From: Metapseudomonas otitidis
GTDB lineage: Bacteria; Pseudomonadota; Gammaproteobacteria; Pseudomonadales; Pseudomonadaceae
Length of the DNA: 64,000 bases
Reading direction: 5' to 3'
NCBI RefSeq assembly: GCF_900111835.1
Contig: NZ_FOJP01000017.1
Span: 121,556-185,555, forward strand
The position numbers were made by a program, and so were the translations under genes. Below, piece by piece: positions 1 to 10,706 of this stretch. The notes beneath the pieces were generated by a model that worked only from the letters and a program-made list of their open reading frames with translations, made no database searches and had not been told where the DNA came from. Numbering within the stretch: position 1 is the first letter of the stretch; each line of letters opens with the position of its first letter.

Positions 1-231
1 GTCGCCGAGCAGCTTGGCGAAGGCCTCCTGGCCCTGGTCGTCGAGGTGCGTCTGCCCACGGAAGAAGATCACCTTGTGACGGACCAGGGCGGCCTGGATG
101 GCGTCGACGGTGGCGGCGTCCAGCTCGGCGGAGAGGCTGATGCCACGGATCTCGGCGCCGATGCGTCCGGCGATGGGGTGGATGTCCAGCTGGATCTCGG
201 GCTGCTGGGTGGCCAGTGCTGCGTTGCTCAT
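1..231 (-). CDS. atsK: Alkylsulfatase / TauD-family dioxygenase AtsK, N-terminal 77 residues (cut by window edge)
   Basis: Only the first 77 codons are present; the rest lies left of base 1. The N-terminus (MSNAALAT, then IAGRIGAEIRGISLS and HKVIFFRGQ) is typical of Fe(II)/2-oxoglutarate dioxygenases of the TauD/TfdA group. It most resembles AtsK of Pseudomonas, which splits alkyl sulfate esters to aldehyde plus sulfate. The Fe-binding His-x-Asp...His residues would be downstream and cannot be checked. The start is supported by GAGG a few bases upstream. The gene follows the TonB receptor gene in the same direction with a 36-base gap, so the two are probably one operon, and the arylsulfatase cluster is adjacent. 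AtsK is preferred to TauD because of this context. Confidence 0.82.
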   Translation of the reverse strand, partial: MSNAALATQQPEIQLDIHPIAGRIGAEIRGISLSAELDAATVDAIQAALVRHKVIFFRGQTHLDDQGQEAFAKLLGD

Positions 232-267
232 GGTGCGGTCCTCGCGTTGGGTGGGTGGTGCTGGGGG

Positions 268-2610
268 TCAGAAGTCGTAGCGCAGGGAAACGCCGGCGGT
301 GCGCGGGGCACCCACCGAGGCGGTGTAGGCGCCGTTCAGGTAGGCAAAGGCGCTCAGGTAGTAGTCGGTGTCGGTGGCGTTGCGCACCCAGATGGAGGCG
401 TCCACCTGGCCATCGCCCAGGTCGCGGCGCACGCCGGCCGAGAGGTTGACCAGGCCGTAGCCGTCGATCTTGGAAAGGTCGGAGTTGTCCAGGGTGCCTT
501 CGGCCTCGGAGCGGTAGGCGTAGCTGGCGGTGAGGTAGGGCTCGATACGGTTCTCCAGCTGCCATTTGTATTCGCCGCTGAGGTTGGCGATCCATTTCGA
601 GGCGCCGACCACGCGCTCGCCGGTGAGGTCGCAGGTGGCCGGCGCGCCGGGGGCGGTGCTCACCTCGCCGGGGCACGGGGCGTCCTTGAAGCTGAGGTAG
701 GTGACGTCGTTGTAGGAGCCGTTGAAGCGCAGGGTCAGCCCACGCAAGGGCAGCGCGGTGGCTTCGAACTCCAGGCCGCGCGAGCGCACGCTGCCGGCGT
801 TGGCCAGCACCTGCACGACGTTGGTGGAGCCCGGCGCCTGGTACAGGGTGGTGGCCTGGTAGCCGTGGATGCCGGTCCAGAACAGGTTGGCGTTGAGCTG
901 CAGGCGGTTGTCCAGCAGGGTGCTCTTGAAGCCCAGCTCCGCGTCGTTGGCGCGCTCGGGCCCGACCACCAGGGAGTCGGCACCGGCCACCGGGGCCGAG
1001 CCCACCGCCAGGTTCACCCCGCCGGACTTCTCGCCATGGGCCAGGGAGGCGTAGCCCAGCAGGTCATCGTCGAACCGGTAGGCCAGGTTCAGCAGGAAGG
1101 ACGGTGCGGCGTTGTGCAGGCTGAGGTCGCCCGAGTCGTAGGCGCCCAGCTGCGCCGCGCGGATGGCGGCGGCCTGGCCGCTGACGGCAGCACCGCCCAC
1201 CGGGGCGAAACGCTCGACCTTGGCGTCCTTCTCCTCGTAGGTGCCGCGCAGGCCGGCGGTGAAGTCGAGGCGGTCGGTGAGGTGCCAGGTGCCCTGGGCG
1301 AACAGCGCGTAGCTGTCGGTCTCGATCTTGCCGTTGGCCTGGGTGCTGACGTTGTTGAAGGCGTTGAGGTTGGCGCCGAGCAGGAACAGGTCGGCCCGGG
1401 AGCCGTAGTCGGTGAAGGTCTTGTTGCCGAGGTTCTGGTTGAACACGTAGGCACCGACCACATAGTCGAAGGCGCCGCCGGTGGGCGAGGCCAGGCGGAT
1501 CTCCTGGGAGAACTGGCGGTCGTGCACTTCCACGCCGGTGTTGAGCAGCGCCGGTACGTTGAGGCTCTCGTCGTTGGCCGGGGTGAAGTGCCAGTAGCGG
1601 TAGGCGCTGATGGAGGTCAGCGTGTAGCCGCCGGCGAGGTTCCAGTTGGCCTCCACCGAGCTGCCGCCCTGGTGCACGCTGACGTTCTGGCGGCCGTCGA
1701 TGTTGACCTTCTTGTCGTCCGGGTCGCGCACCGGCGAGGCGCCCACCAGTGCCGCACGCTGCCAGTAACGCGCCGGCGCGCCGTAGACGACCATGGTGCC
1801 GGTGCTGGAATCCTCCTCGTTGTAGTCGTTGATCCAGCGCAGGTTGAAGTCGTCGCTGGGCTTGAACAGCAGTTGCCCACGCACGCCCTGGCGCTCGCCA
1901 CCGTTGAGGTCGTCGCCGGTGTGGATGTTCTTGATGAAGCCGTCGTCGCGGGTGCGGTAGGCCGACAGGCGTGCGGCGAGGGTGTCGGTGAGGGCGCCGT
2001 TGACCGTGCCCTTGGCCTGGAAGTAGCCGTCCTGGCCGCCGGAAACCTCCACCGTGCGCTCGGGGCTGAAGGTGGGGGCGCGGGTGCTGATGTTGAGCAC
2101 GCCGGCGGTGGTGTTCTTGCCGAACAGGGTGCCCTGGGGGCCACGCAGCAGCTCCAGCTGCTCGATGTCCAGCAAGTCGAACACGGCCATGCCCGGGCGA
2201 CCGAGGTAGACGTTGTCGAGGTAGACCCCGGCGCTGCCTTCGAGGCCGTCGCTGGCCGGGTTGTTGCCAATGCCACGCACCGCGACGCTGGATTGCCGCG
2301 CATGAATGAACGCGACGTTGACGCTGGGTAGCACCTGCTGCAGGTCCTGCACCTTGTAGATGCGTTGGGCTTCGAGGTTTTCCCCGCCCAGGGTGGTGAT
2401 CGGCGTGGGGACGTCCTGGGCGTTTTCCTCACGGCGACGGGCGGTGACGGTGACCTTCTGCAGGGCCACGTCCTCCTCGGCCTTCGGGTTGTCGGCAGGC
2501 CGCTCGGCGGCCCAGGCGGGGGCGCTGCCGAAGGCCAGCAGCAGTGCCAGGCTGGCGTCGAGGCGGCGCAGGGTGAAGGGCGGTCGCAAGGCGGTACGGC
2601 GGTTTCTCAT
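268..2610 (-). CDS. sftP: TonB-dependent outer-membrane receptor, probable sulfate-ester uptake (SftP-like)
   Basis: 780 residues. A signal peptide ends near AWA (about residue 34). A plug domain follows (VTVTARRREENAQDVPTPI, then SSVAVRGIGNNPASDG and LRGPQGTLFGKNTTAG), and a beta-barrel ends in a terminal aromatic (SLRYDF), as expected for an outer-membrane barrel. The receptor should bind a ligand outside the cell and import it to the periplasm using TonB energy. It lies directly upstream of atsK and divergent from a LysR gene, next to the arylsulfatase transporter. This matches the Pseudomonas sftR-sftP-atsK layout, so a sulfated ester is the likely ligand. A siderophore-type ligand cannot be excluded from sequence alone. 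The start has AGGAAC upstream. Confidence 0.8.
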   Translation of the reverse strand: MRNRRTALRPPFTLRRLDASLALLLAFGSAPAWAAERPADNPKAEEDVALQKVTVTARRREENAQDVPTPITTLGGENLEAQRIYKVQDLQQVLPSVNVAFIHARQSSVAVRGIGNNPASDGLEGSAGVYLDNVYLGRPGMAVFDLLDIEQLELLRGPQGTLFGKNTTAGVLNISTRAPTFSPERTVEVSGGQDGYFQAKGTVNGALTDTLAARLSAYRTRDDGFIKNIHTGDDLNGGERQGVRGQLLFKPSDDFNLRWINDYNEEDSSTGTMVVYGAPARYWQRAALVGASPVRDPDDKKVNIDGRQNVSVHQGGSSVEANWNLAGGYTLTSISAYRYWHFTPANDESLNVPALLNTGVEVHDRQFSQEIRLASPTGGAFDYVVGAYVFNQNLGNKTFTDYGSRADLFLLGANLNAFNNVSTQANGKIETDSYALFAQGTWHLTDRLDFTAGLRGTYEEKDAKVERFAPVGGAAVSGQAAAIRAAQLGAYDSGDLSLHNAAPSFLLNLAYRFDDDLLGYASLAHGEKSGGVNLAVGSAPVAGADSLVVGPERANDAELGFKSTLLDNRLQLNANLFWTGIHGYQATTLYQAPGSTNVVQVLANAGSVRSRGLEFEATALPLRGLTLRFNGSYNDVTYLSFKDAPCPGEVSTAPGAPATCDLTGERVVGASKWIANLSGEYKWQLENRIEPYLTASYAYRSEAEGTLDNSDLSKIDGYGLVNLSAGVRRDLGDGQVDASIWVRNATDTDYYLSAFAYLNGAYTASVGAPRTAGVSLRYDF

Positions 2611-2843
2611 GATCGGTTCCTTGGCATCGGGCCCGGCGCCGGGCCGAGCGGGGCCACGTCACCCAGGCGGGCAACGGCAGCGCGGTGTTCAGGGAGTGCG
2701 GCGCGGCGCGGGGCGCTCAGCCGCTGGGACGGTGCCTCAGCGACACCCCATCCGGACGGACATGGGGCACGGGCACGGCGGCAAGGCGATGGGCATGGCA
2801 AGCGGTTTCATGGTGCAGGTCCCCCTCTGGGCTGGGCCATATG

Positions 2844-2895
2844 CTTATTCCATTTAAATCTTATTTATCTATTTAAGCTTCGTTGACGGAATAAG
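2844..2895. promoter_or_regulatory. AT-rich divergent promoter region with inverted repeat CTTATTCC...GGAATAAG
   Basis: The receptor and LysR genes are divergent. Their shared spacer changes abruptly to AT-rich sequence. CTTATTCC at 2844-2851 is mirrored by GGAATAAG at 2888-2895. The same CTTATTCC occurs at 5234-5241 upstream of the atsR start. Repetition at two promoters of one pathway suggests a regulator site (the local LysR protein or CysB), but this is inference. Confidence 0.4.
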
Positions 2896-2970
2896 AGCCT
2901 GCATTTAAAACCAGCCCCCAGAGGCCGGCAAATGCCTTCGCCCTATATTTTCGATGCCGGAAGAGCATGT

Positions 2971-3900
2971 ATGGACCTGCGCCAACTCCGTTACTTCGTC
3001 GCCCTGATCGAATACCGCAGCTTCGTCCGCGCGGCCGATGCCATGGGCATCACCCAGCCGGCCTTCAGCCGCAGCATCCAGGGCCTGGAGCAGGCGCTGG
3101 GCTGCCAGCTGGTGGACCGAGGCAACAAGGACCTGCGCCCCACGCCGGAGGGCCAGGTGGTGCTGCAGCACGCGCTGCGCCTGGTGCAGGGCGCCAGCAA
3201 CCTGGTGCACGAGATCAACCAGATGACCAAGCTGGACGCCGGCGAGCTGCACTTCGGCTGCGGCCCGGCGCCAGCGGCGAGCCTGGTGCCGGATGCGCTG
3301 GCAGCGTTCATCCGCCGCCATCCACGGGTGAATGCGCGCTTCGAGGTGAACAACTGGGAGACCCTGGGCCGTTTGCTGGCGCGCGAGGAGATCGAGTTCT
3401 TCATCGCCGACATCCGCCAGTTCGAGACCGACCCGAACTTCCAGACCCGCGAATTGAGCCCGCGCCGGGGGCGTTTCTTCTGCCGGGCGGGGCATCCGCT
3501 GCTGGCCAAGGACAGCCTCTCCACTAACGACCTGTTCGACTACCCGCTGGCCGCCACGCGGTTGCCGGCCGGGGTGCGCAAGCTGCTGGCCGGCTTCAGC
3601 GGCAAGGCCGATTTCAGCCTCAACGTGGAATGCGAGCACGTACCCGCGCTGGTGCAGGTGGTGAGCCAGACCGATGCGGTGGGCCTGGCCATGCTGGAAA
3701 CCCTGGCGCCCCACCTGGAGCGCGGCGAGCTGGCGCTGCTGGGCTTTCGCAACCTGCCGGAGAACCTGGACAGCCTCTCCGCCCGCTGCGGCATCGTCAC
3801 CCGCACCGGCTACCGCCTCTCCCCCGCGGCGCGGGCGCTGATCGAGATCATCGTCGAGCGGGACCAGGCCGACGCAGCGCCAGAACGCCAGAGCGCCTGA
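2971..3900 (+). CDS. sftR: LysR-family regulator of sulfate-ester genes (SftR-like)
   Basis: 309 residues from MDLRQLRYF. This start is preferred to an in-frame ATG at 2932 because GGAAGAG lies just upstream and LysR proteins begin at this motif. The N-terminal winged helix-turn-helix spans about residues 1-60 (AADAMGITQPAFSRSIQGLE); the rest is the LysR effector-binding domain. In Pseudomonas the LysR protein beside atsK/sftP (SftR) controls sulfate-ester desulfurisation, and the position here fits. The gene is divergent from the TonB receptor gene and shares its AT-rich promoter region. The likely effector is a sulfur metabolite. The name is from context, so the family is sure and the exact role less so. 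Confidence 0.8.
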   Translation: MDLRQLRYFVALIEYRSFVRAADAMGITQPAFSRSIQGLEQALGCQLVDRGNKDLRPTPEGQVVLQHALRLVQGASNLVHEINQMTKLDAGELHFGCGPAPAASLVPDALAAFIRRHPRVNARFEVNNWETLGRLLAREEIEFFIADIRQFETDPNFQTRELSPRRGRFFCRAGHPLLAKDSLSTNDLFDYPLAATRLPAGVRKLLAGFSGKADFSLNVECEHVPALVQVVSQTDAVGLAMLETLAPHLERGELALLGFRNLPENLDSLSARCGIVTRTGYRLSPAARALIEIIVERDQADAAPERQSA

Positions 3901-3924
3901 CGGACGCGGCCCGTGGGGGTACCT

Positions 3925-4090
3925 GTCGGTGGGCTGAAGCTGTGCGAAGCCCATCATGGCCGGGCGCCTCGGGCTCGATGCGGTTCGCACAGCTCACCGC
4001 ATCCTACGGGCGGTGCCCATGCGCCTGGCGGGCGGCCCGCCGCCCCACGATCGGGGCCAACCGCGACTCCGTCGGTGGGCTGAAGCCCAC
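3925..4090. repeat. Pair of 16-bp direct repeats, one inside a perfect hairpin
   Basis: GTCGGTGGGCTGAAGC occurs at 3925-3940 and 4071-4086. The second copy continues into a perfect hairpin, GTGGGC-TGAA-GCCCAC (4075-4090), placed just beyond the stop codon of the minus-strand atsR gene. It resembles the short intergenic repeats scattered in Pseudomonas genomes and may serve as a weak terminator or mRNA end. The rest of 3901-4105 shows no gene. Confidence 0.5.
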
Positions 4091-4105
4091 CCTGCGAATC
4101 GGAGT

Positions 4106-5152
4106 TCAGCGCGAGGCCTGGGCGTGCTCGGCCAGGGCGGCATCGAGGAAGCGCGGTTCGGCCCAGTCGCTCACCTGGAAGGGTTTGCGGATCAGCCGCT
4201 GTTCGGCGGCGAAGTCGACGCCCTTCTGCAGGCGGGCGAGGAAGTCGGCATCCAGGCGCGGGTCGAAGATCGTGTGGAAGCTGTCGTCCTTGAGGTCGGT
4301 GCCGAGGATCACCGGCGGGTAGCTGGCCAGGCGCGAGACCAGCTCGACGTAGGCCTGCTTGTGGTCTTCGTCGCGCAGCCACTCCACCGCCTGCTGCTGG
4401 GCCTTGACCAGGCGCGCGGTGATCTCGGGGTAGTCGCGGACGAAGGCGCCCGTGCCCACCAGCACCGCCTGGGTGCTGCCGGCGCCACCCAGGTCGCGGG
4501 TGCTCAGGGGCAGTTCGGCGAGGCCCTTCTCACGCAGGGCGATGAGCCCGGCCAGGCCCCAGGAGGCATCCACCTGCTTGGCCGCGAGGGCGGCGTTGGC
4601 GGCGTTGAAGTCGAGGTTGATCACCTTGTAGTCGCGTTCGGACAGGCCTCGGCTGGCCAGCGCGTTGGCGAAGGACAACTGGTTGGCGGTGCCGCGGAAC
4701 ACCGCGACGCGCTTGCCCTTGAGGTCCTCCAGGGTCTTGATTCCCGAGCCGGGCACCACGCCCAGGTAGCTCTTCACGTCGCGGGCGGTGGCGCTGAGCA
4801 GGCGGGTGTCGAGGCCGCTGGCCTTGCCGATGATGGCGGCCAGGTCGCCGAGGTAAGCGAAGTCCACCTGGCCGTTGGCCAGGGCTTCGTTGATCACCGG
4901 GCCGGCGCCCTTGAAGAACAGCCATTCGACGCGGATGCCGTCGGCGGCGAATTCCTGTTCGAGGATCTGCCGGCTGCGCAGCACGTCCACCACGCCACCG
5001 CCGCTGTGTTCGCTGCCGGCGCTGAGGTCGGGCACGGCGATGCGCAGGGTGCTGGGGGCGGCTGCCTGGGCAGGCAGGGCGAAGGTGCCCAGCCAGCCCG
5101 CCAGCAAGGCGGGGGCGAAGCGCCCGATGAGGCGCGGCAGGGAAAGGGACAT
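4106..5152 (-). CDS. atsR: Periplasmic binding protein of sulfate-ester ABC importer AtsR
   Basis: 348 residues. A signal peptide of about 30 residues ends at AQA. The body is a substrate-binding protein of the aliphatic sulfonate/nitrate type (SsuA/TauA group): LRIAVPDLSAGS, VDFAYLGDLAAIIGKASGL and VAVFRGTANQLSFANAL are characteristic. It should capture sulfate esters in the periplasm and deliver them to the AtsB/AtsC transporter encoded divergently to its right. Unusually, its 5' untranslated region contains a 14-bp perfect inverted repeat whose distal arm runs into the ribosome-binding AGGAG, so translation may be gated. The binding protein being transcribed away from the permease allows a different expression level. 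Confidence 0.82.
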   Translation of the reverse strand: MSLSLPRLIGRFAPALLAGWLGTFALPAQAAAPSTLRIAVPDLSAGSEHSGGGVVDVLRSRQILEQEFAADGIRVEWLFFKGAGPVINEALANGQVDFAYLGDLAAIIGKASGLDTRLLSATARDVKSYLGVVPGSGIKTLEDLKGKRVAVFRGTANQLSFANALASRGLSERDYKVINLDFNAANAALAAKQVDASWGLAGLIALREKGLAELPLSTRDLGGAGSTQAVLVGTGAFVRDYPEITARLVKAQQQAVEWLRDEDHKQAYVELVSRLASYPPVILGTDLKDDSFHTIFDPRLDADFLARLQKGVDFAAEQRLIRKPFQVSDWAEPRFLDAALAEHAQASR

Positions 5153-5161
5153 GGCGGGGCT

Positions 5162-5199
5162 CCTGTGGATAAGGTCGATGGCGGCACCTTATCCACAGG
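5162..5199. promoter_or_regulatory. Perfect 14-bp inverted repeat with two DnaA-box 9-mers, overlapping the atsR Shine-Dalgarno
   Basis: CCTGTGGATAAGGT (5162-5175) and ACCTTATCCACAGG (5186-5199) are exact reverse complements separated by 10 bases. Each arm holds TTATCCACA, the consensus DnaA box. On the atsR transcript the downstream arm ends in CAGG, which is the start of the AGGAG ribosome-binding site, so a folded leader would mask it. Whether this is an RNA switch, a DnaA site or a chance match is unknown. Confidence 0.55.
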
Positions 5200-5430
5200 C
5201 TGAACGGCAAATTAAATAATAAAAACTCATTCACTTATTCCCTGGATGCTTAAGCCAGCACTGCCGCACCCGCCAGGCCGGTATGCGCCGCGCGCATGGA
5301 AAATATTCGGCAAATGCATTTGCCGCCCTCCCTCGCCGCTCCCTATGAATAGCCCTTCTTATCCCTGGAACAGCAGAAGCCAGCGCTTCTTATGCCTCCG
5401 GGAAATATTCATGGCGCGCCGGGAGACCCG

Positions 5431-7016
5431 ATGAGCACGATCCAGACGCCGTTCCCCACCCTGCCCCTGCCAGCCGTGCGCCGACGCCCCCGGGTCGGTG
5501 CCGTGCTGCTGCCCTGGGCCCTGCCCGCCGCGCTCCTGCTGCTGTGGTGGCTGGCCGCGCGGGGCCAGTGGATGTCCGGGCAGATCCTGCCGTCTCCGGC
5601 GCTGGTGTGGCAGAGCGCGGTGGAATTCGGTTCCGGCGAACTCTGGGCGCACCTGTGGATAAGCCTGCAGCGGCTGCTGCTGGGCTTTGCCCTCGGGGTC
5701 GCCGCCGGCACCCTGCTGGGCACCTGGCTGGGGCTGTCGCGGCGGGCCGAGGCACTGGTCTACCCGAGCTTCATGGCCCTGGCGCAGATCCCCACCCTGG
5801 CGTGGATCCCGCTGTTCATGCTGCTGTTCGGCATCGGCGAGGCGCTGAAGCTGGTGGTGCTGGTCAAGGCCGTGGTGGTGCCGGTGACCCTGCACACCCT
5901 GGCCGGCGTGCGCGATGCCCAGCCACGCCTGCGCGAGGCGGCGGCGGTGCTGCGCCTGCCGCCGCACCTGCTGGCCTGGCGCCTGGTCGTGCCGGCTGCC
6001 CTGCCCGCTTTCATGGCCGGGTTGCGCCTGGCCCTGGCCACCGGCTGGACCTCGCTGCTGGCGGTGGAGCTGCTGGCCTCCAGCGAGGGCATCGGCTACC
6101 TGATGGTCTGGGGCCGCCAGCTGTTCATGCTCGACCTGGTGTTCGTCTGCATCCTGGTGATCGGCCTGGTGGGCGCGCTGATGGATCGCGGCATCAACCT
6201 GCTCGACGCCCGCCTGCTGTTCTGGCCGCACCCGGCCACCGCCGAGCGCCCGCGCGGCCCGCACCTGCGGGGCTGGCAGCGCTTGCAGGCGGCGGTGCTG
6301 CCCCTGGTGCTGCTGGCGGTGTGGCAGGCCAGCAACAGCCTGGGCTGGATCGACGCCAATATCCTCGCCTCCCCGCTGGAGGTGCTGCGTGCCCTGCACC
6401 AGGGGCTGCTGGATGGCAGCCTGCCCACGGCCATGGGTGCCAGCCTCGAGCGCACCGTGGCAGGCCTGGCGCTGGGGGGCGGCGCGGGGCTGGCGCTGGG
6501 TCTGCTGCTGGGGCTCTCCGCCCGTGCCGAGCGCTTCGCCGGCCCCAGCCTCTCGGCCCTGCGCCAGGTGGCGATCTTCGCCTGGGTGCCGCTGCTCACC
6601 GCCTGGTTCGGCCTGGGGGAGGCGGCCAAGCTGGCCTTCGTCGCCCTGGCGGCCTTCTTCCCCCTGTTCATCGCCACCCAGCGCGGCGTCCTGGCGCTCT
6701 CGCCGCAGCTCGGCGAGGCAGCGCAGGTGATGCGCCTCGGCCTGGGCCAGCGCCTGCGCCTGCTGGTGCTGCCGGGGGCGGCACCGGCGATCTTCGCCGG
6801 CCTGCGCCTGGGGCTGATCTACGCCTGGCTGGGCACCATCGGTGCCGAGTACTTCATGCCTTCGGACGGCGGCATCGCCAGCTACATGCTCGGCGCGCAG
6901 CAGCTGTTCCGCATGGACCAGGTGATGGCCGCCATGGTCCTGGTGGGCCTGGTGGGCGCGCTGCTGGGCACCCTCGGACAACGCATCGAAGCGCGCGCGA
7001 CGCGCTGGAGAACCGC

Positions 7017-7020
<4 letters not shown>
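5431..7020 (+). CDS. atsB: Sulfate-ester ABC transporter permease AtsB, fused double permease
   Basis: 529 residues, about twice a normal permease of this class. It contains two tandem BPD_transp_1 modules: residues about 70-260 and about 330-520 each have a set of membrane helices and an EAA-type loop (first LREAAAVLRLPPHLLAWRLVVPAALP, second LGEAAQVMRLGLGQRLRLLVLPGAAP). The internal duplication means one polypeptide can form the whole membrane channel. The start at 5431 has GGGAG upstream and is preferred to an in-frame ATG at 5392. Its stop overlaps the atsC start as ATGA, so the two are translationally coupled. The fused permease is the known AtsB architecture. Confidence 0.84.
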
Positions 7021-9489
<2,469 letters not shown>

Positions 9490-9540
9490 GGCGAGCGCGA
9501 AGAATGGGGGCGCAGGGTGGACCGTGGTGGCGATGAACCT

Positions 9541-9636
9541 GTAGGGGCGAATTCATTCGCCCAAGGACCGCATAGCGGTCCCATGGATTCCGAAGGGCGG
9601 GCCTGCGGCCCGCTTGGCGGCTGAAGCCGCCCCTAC
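9541..9636. repeat. 96-bp structured intergenic repeat bounded by GTAGGGGCG / CGCCCCTAC
   Basis: The ends are perfect inverted repeats (9541-9549 and 9628-9636). Inside are further hairpins: GGGCGAATTCATTCGCCC-like at the left, and GGGC...GCCC and GGCGGC...GCCGCC at the right. This composite is typical of the mobile-looking intergenic repeat families of Pseudomonas. It sits between the 3' ends of atsA and the diguanylate cyclase gene, where it may also end both transcripts. No coding potential is seen in 9490-9663. Confidence 0.6.
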
Positions 9637-9663
9637 GGCACGAACCCCGGATCGCCCGGGTGG

Positions 9664-10641
9664 CTAGACCTGGACGATGCGGTTCTTGCCGCTGCGCTTG
9701 GCGGTGTACATGGCCTCGTCGGCGCGGGTGTAGAGCTGTTCGAGGGTGTCGCCGGGGCGCAGGGTGGTGAGGCCCTGGCTGAGGGTGACGTTGAACACCT
9801 TGCCGTTGGCGCTGAACGACAGCCGCTGCACTTCGCGCTCCAGGCGCTCGGCCACCTGCAGGGCCTGGGCCGGGTCGCAGCCGGGGAACACGGCGGCGAA
9901 CTCCTCGCCGCCGATGCGGCCGAAGTGGTCGACCCGCCGCAGGGCACCGGCGCCGCACTGGGCGATGCGCTGCAGCACCACGTCGCCCACCTGGTGGCCG
10001 AAGGTGTCGTTGATCTGCTTGAAGTCATCGATGTCCAGCAGCAGGAAGGCCAGGGAGCGCTCGTAGCGCTCGGCGACGTCGAACTCGCGCTGGGCGCATT
10101 CGAAGAAGTGCCGGCGGTTGCTGGTGCCGGTCAGCACGTCGGTGGTGGCCAGGCGCTGCAGCTCGGCCTCCAGGGTCTTCTTCTCGGTGATGTCTTCGGC
10201 GATGCCCACCACCAGGGTGGTCTGCCCGGCCTGGCCCTGGCGGCTGACGAAGCACTTGTCGCTGAGCCAGCGCACCTGGCCGTCACCACGGATGATGCGG
10301 TACTCGCGCGCCTCGATGGCGCCCTTCTCCAGCACCTGGGCGAGGCTGCTGGCGGCGTACTCGACGTCGTCGGGGTAGATGCAGTTGCGCCATTCGTTGA
10401 CGTCCACCATCAGCAGCTCGGCCGGGCGGCCGAACAGGCGCTCGTAGTGGGGGCTGACGTAGACGATCTTCTGCGCCTCCCAGTCCAGCGCCCAGAGCAC
10501 GGCGTTGACGCTGCCCAGGAGCACGTTGAACAGCGCCTCGCGTTCGCGCAGGCGCTCCACCTCACCCCGGCTGTGCAGCAGCGCCAGGGTGAGCTTTTCC
10601 GCCTCGCTGGGTATTTCGTCCAGGTTTTCCATCCGTCCCAT
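9664..10641 (-). CDS. PAS-GGDEF diguanylate cyclase
   Basis: 325 residues. A short coiled coil (about 14-40) leads to a PAS/PAC domain (about 40-155: VLWALDWEAQKIVYVS, ending VVGIAEDITEKKTLE). A GGDEF domain follows with an intact GGEEF active site at 244-248 and an RxxD inhibitory site (RRVD, 235-238). It should make cyclic di-GMP and be feedback inhibited. There are no membrane segments or signal peptide, so it is cytosolic and the PAS domain is the likely sensor. The start at 10641 has AAGGAAGG upstream; ATG at 10632 is an alternative. It is convergent with atsA and not in an evident operon. Confidence 0.85.
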   Translation of the reverse strand: MGRMENLDEIPSEAEKLTLALLHSRGEVERLREREALFNVLLGSVNAVLWALDWEAQKIVYVSPHYERLFGRPAELLMVDVNEWRNCIYPDDVEYAASSLAQVLEKGAIEAREYRIIRGDGQVRWLSDKCFVSRQGQAGQTTLVVGIAEDITEKKTLEAELQRLATTDVLTGTSNRRHFFECAQREFDVAERYERSLAFLLLDIDDFKQINDTFGHQVGDVVLQRIAQCGAGALRRVDHFGRIGGEEFAAVFPGCDPAQALQVAERLEREVQRLSFSANGKVFNVTLSQGLTTLRPGDTLEQLYTRADEAMYTAKRSGKNRIVQV

Positions 10642-10706
10642 AGCCTTCCTTCGCGTCCTCGATCGGGTTGAGCCCGCCCATCCCGGGCAGGCGGGGCAAG
10701 GCCGAA

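Noticed and set aside
46..2331. Plus-strand open frame of 761 codons
   Set aside because: It is the low-complexity antisense of the TonB receptor gene, whose signal peptide, plug and barrel end are clear on the other strand.
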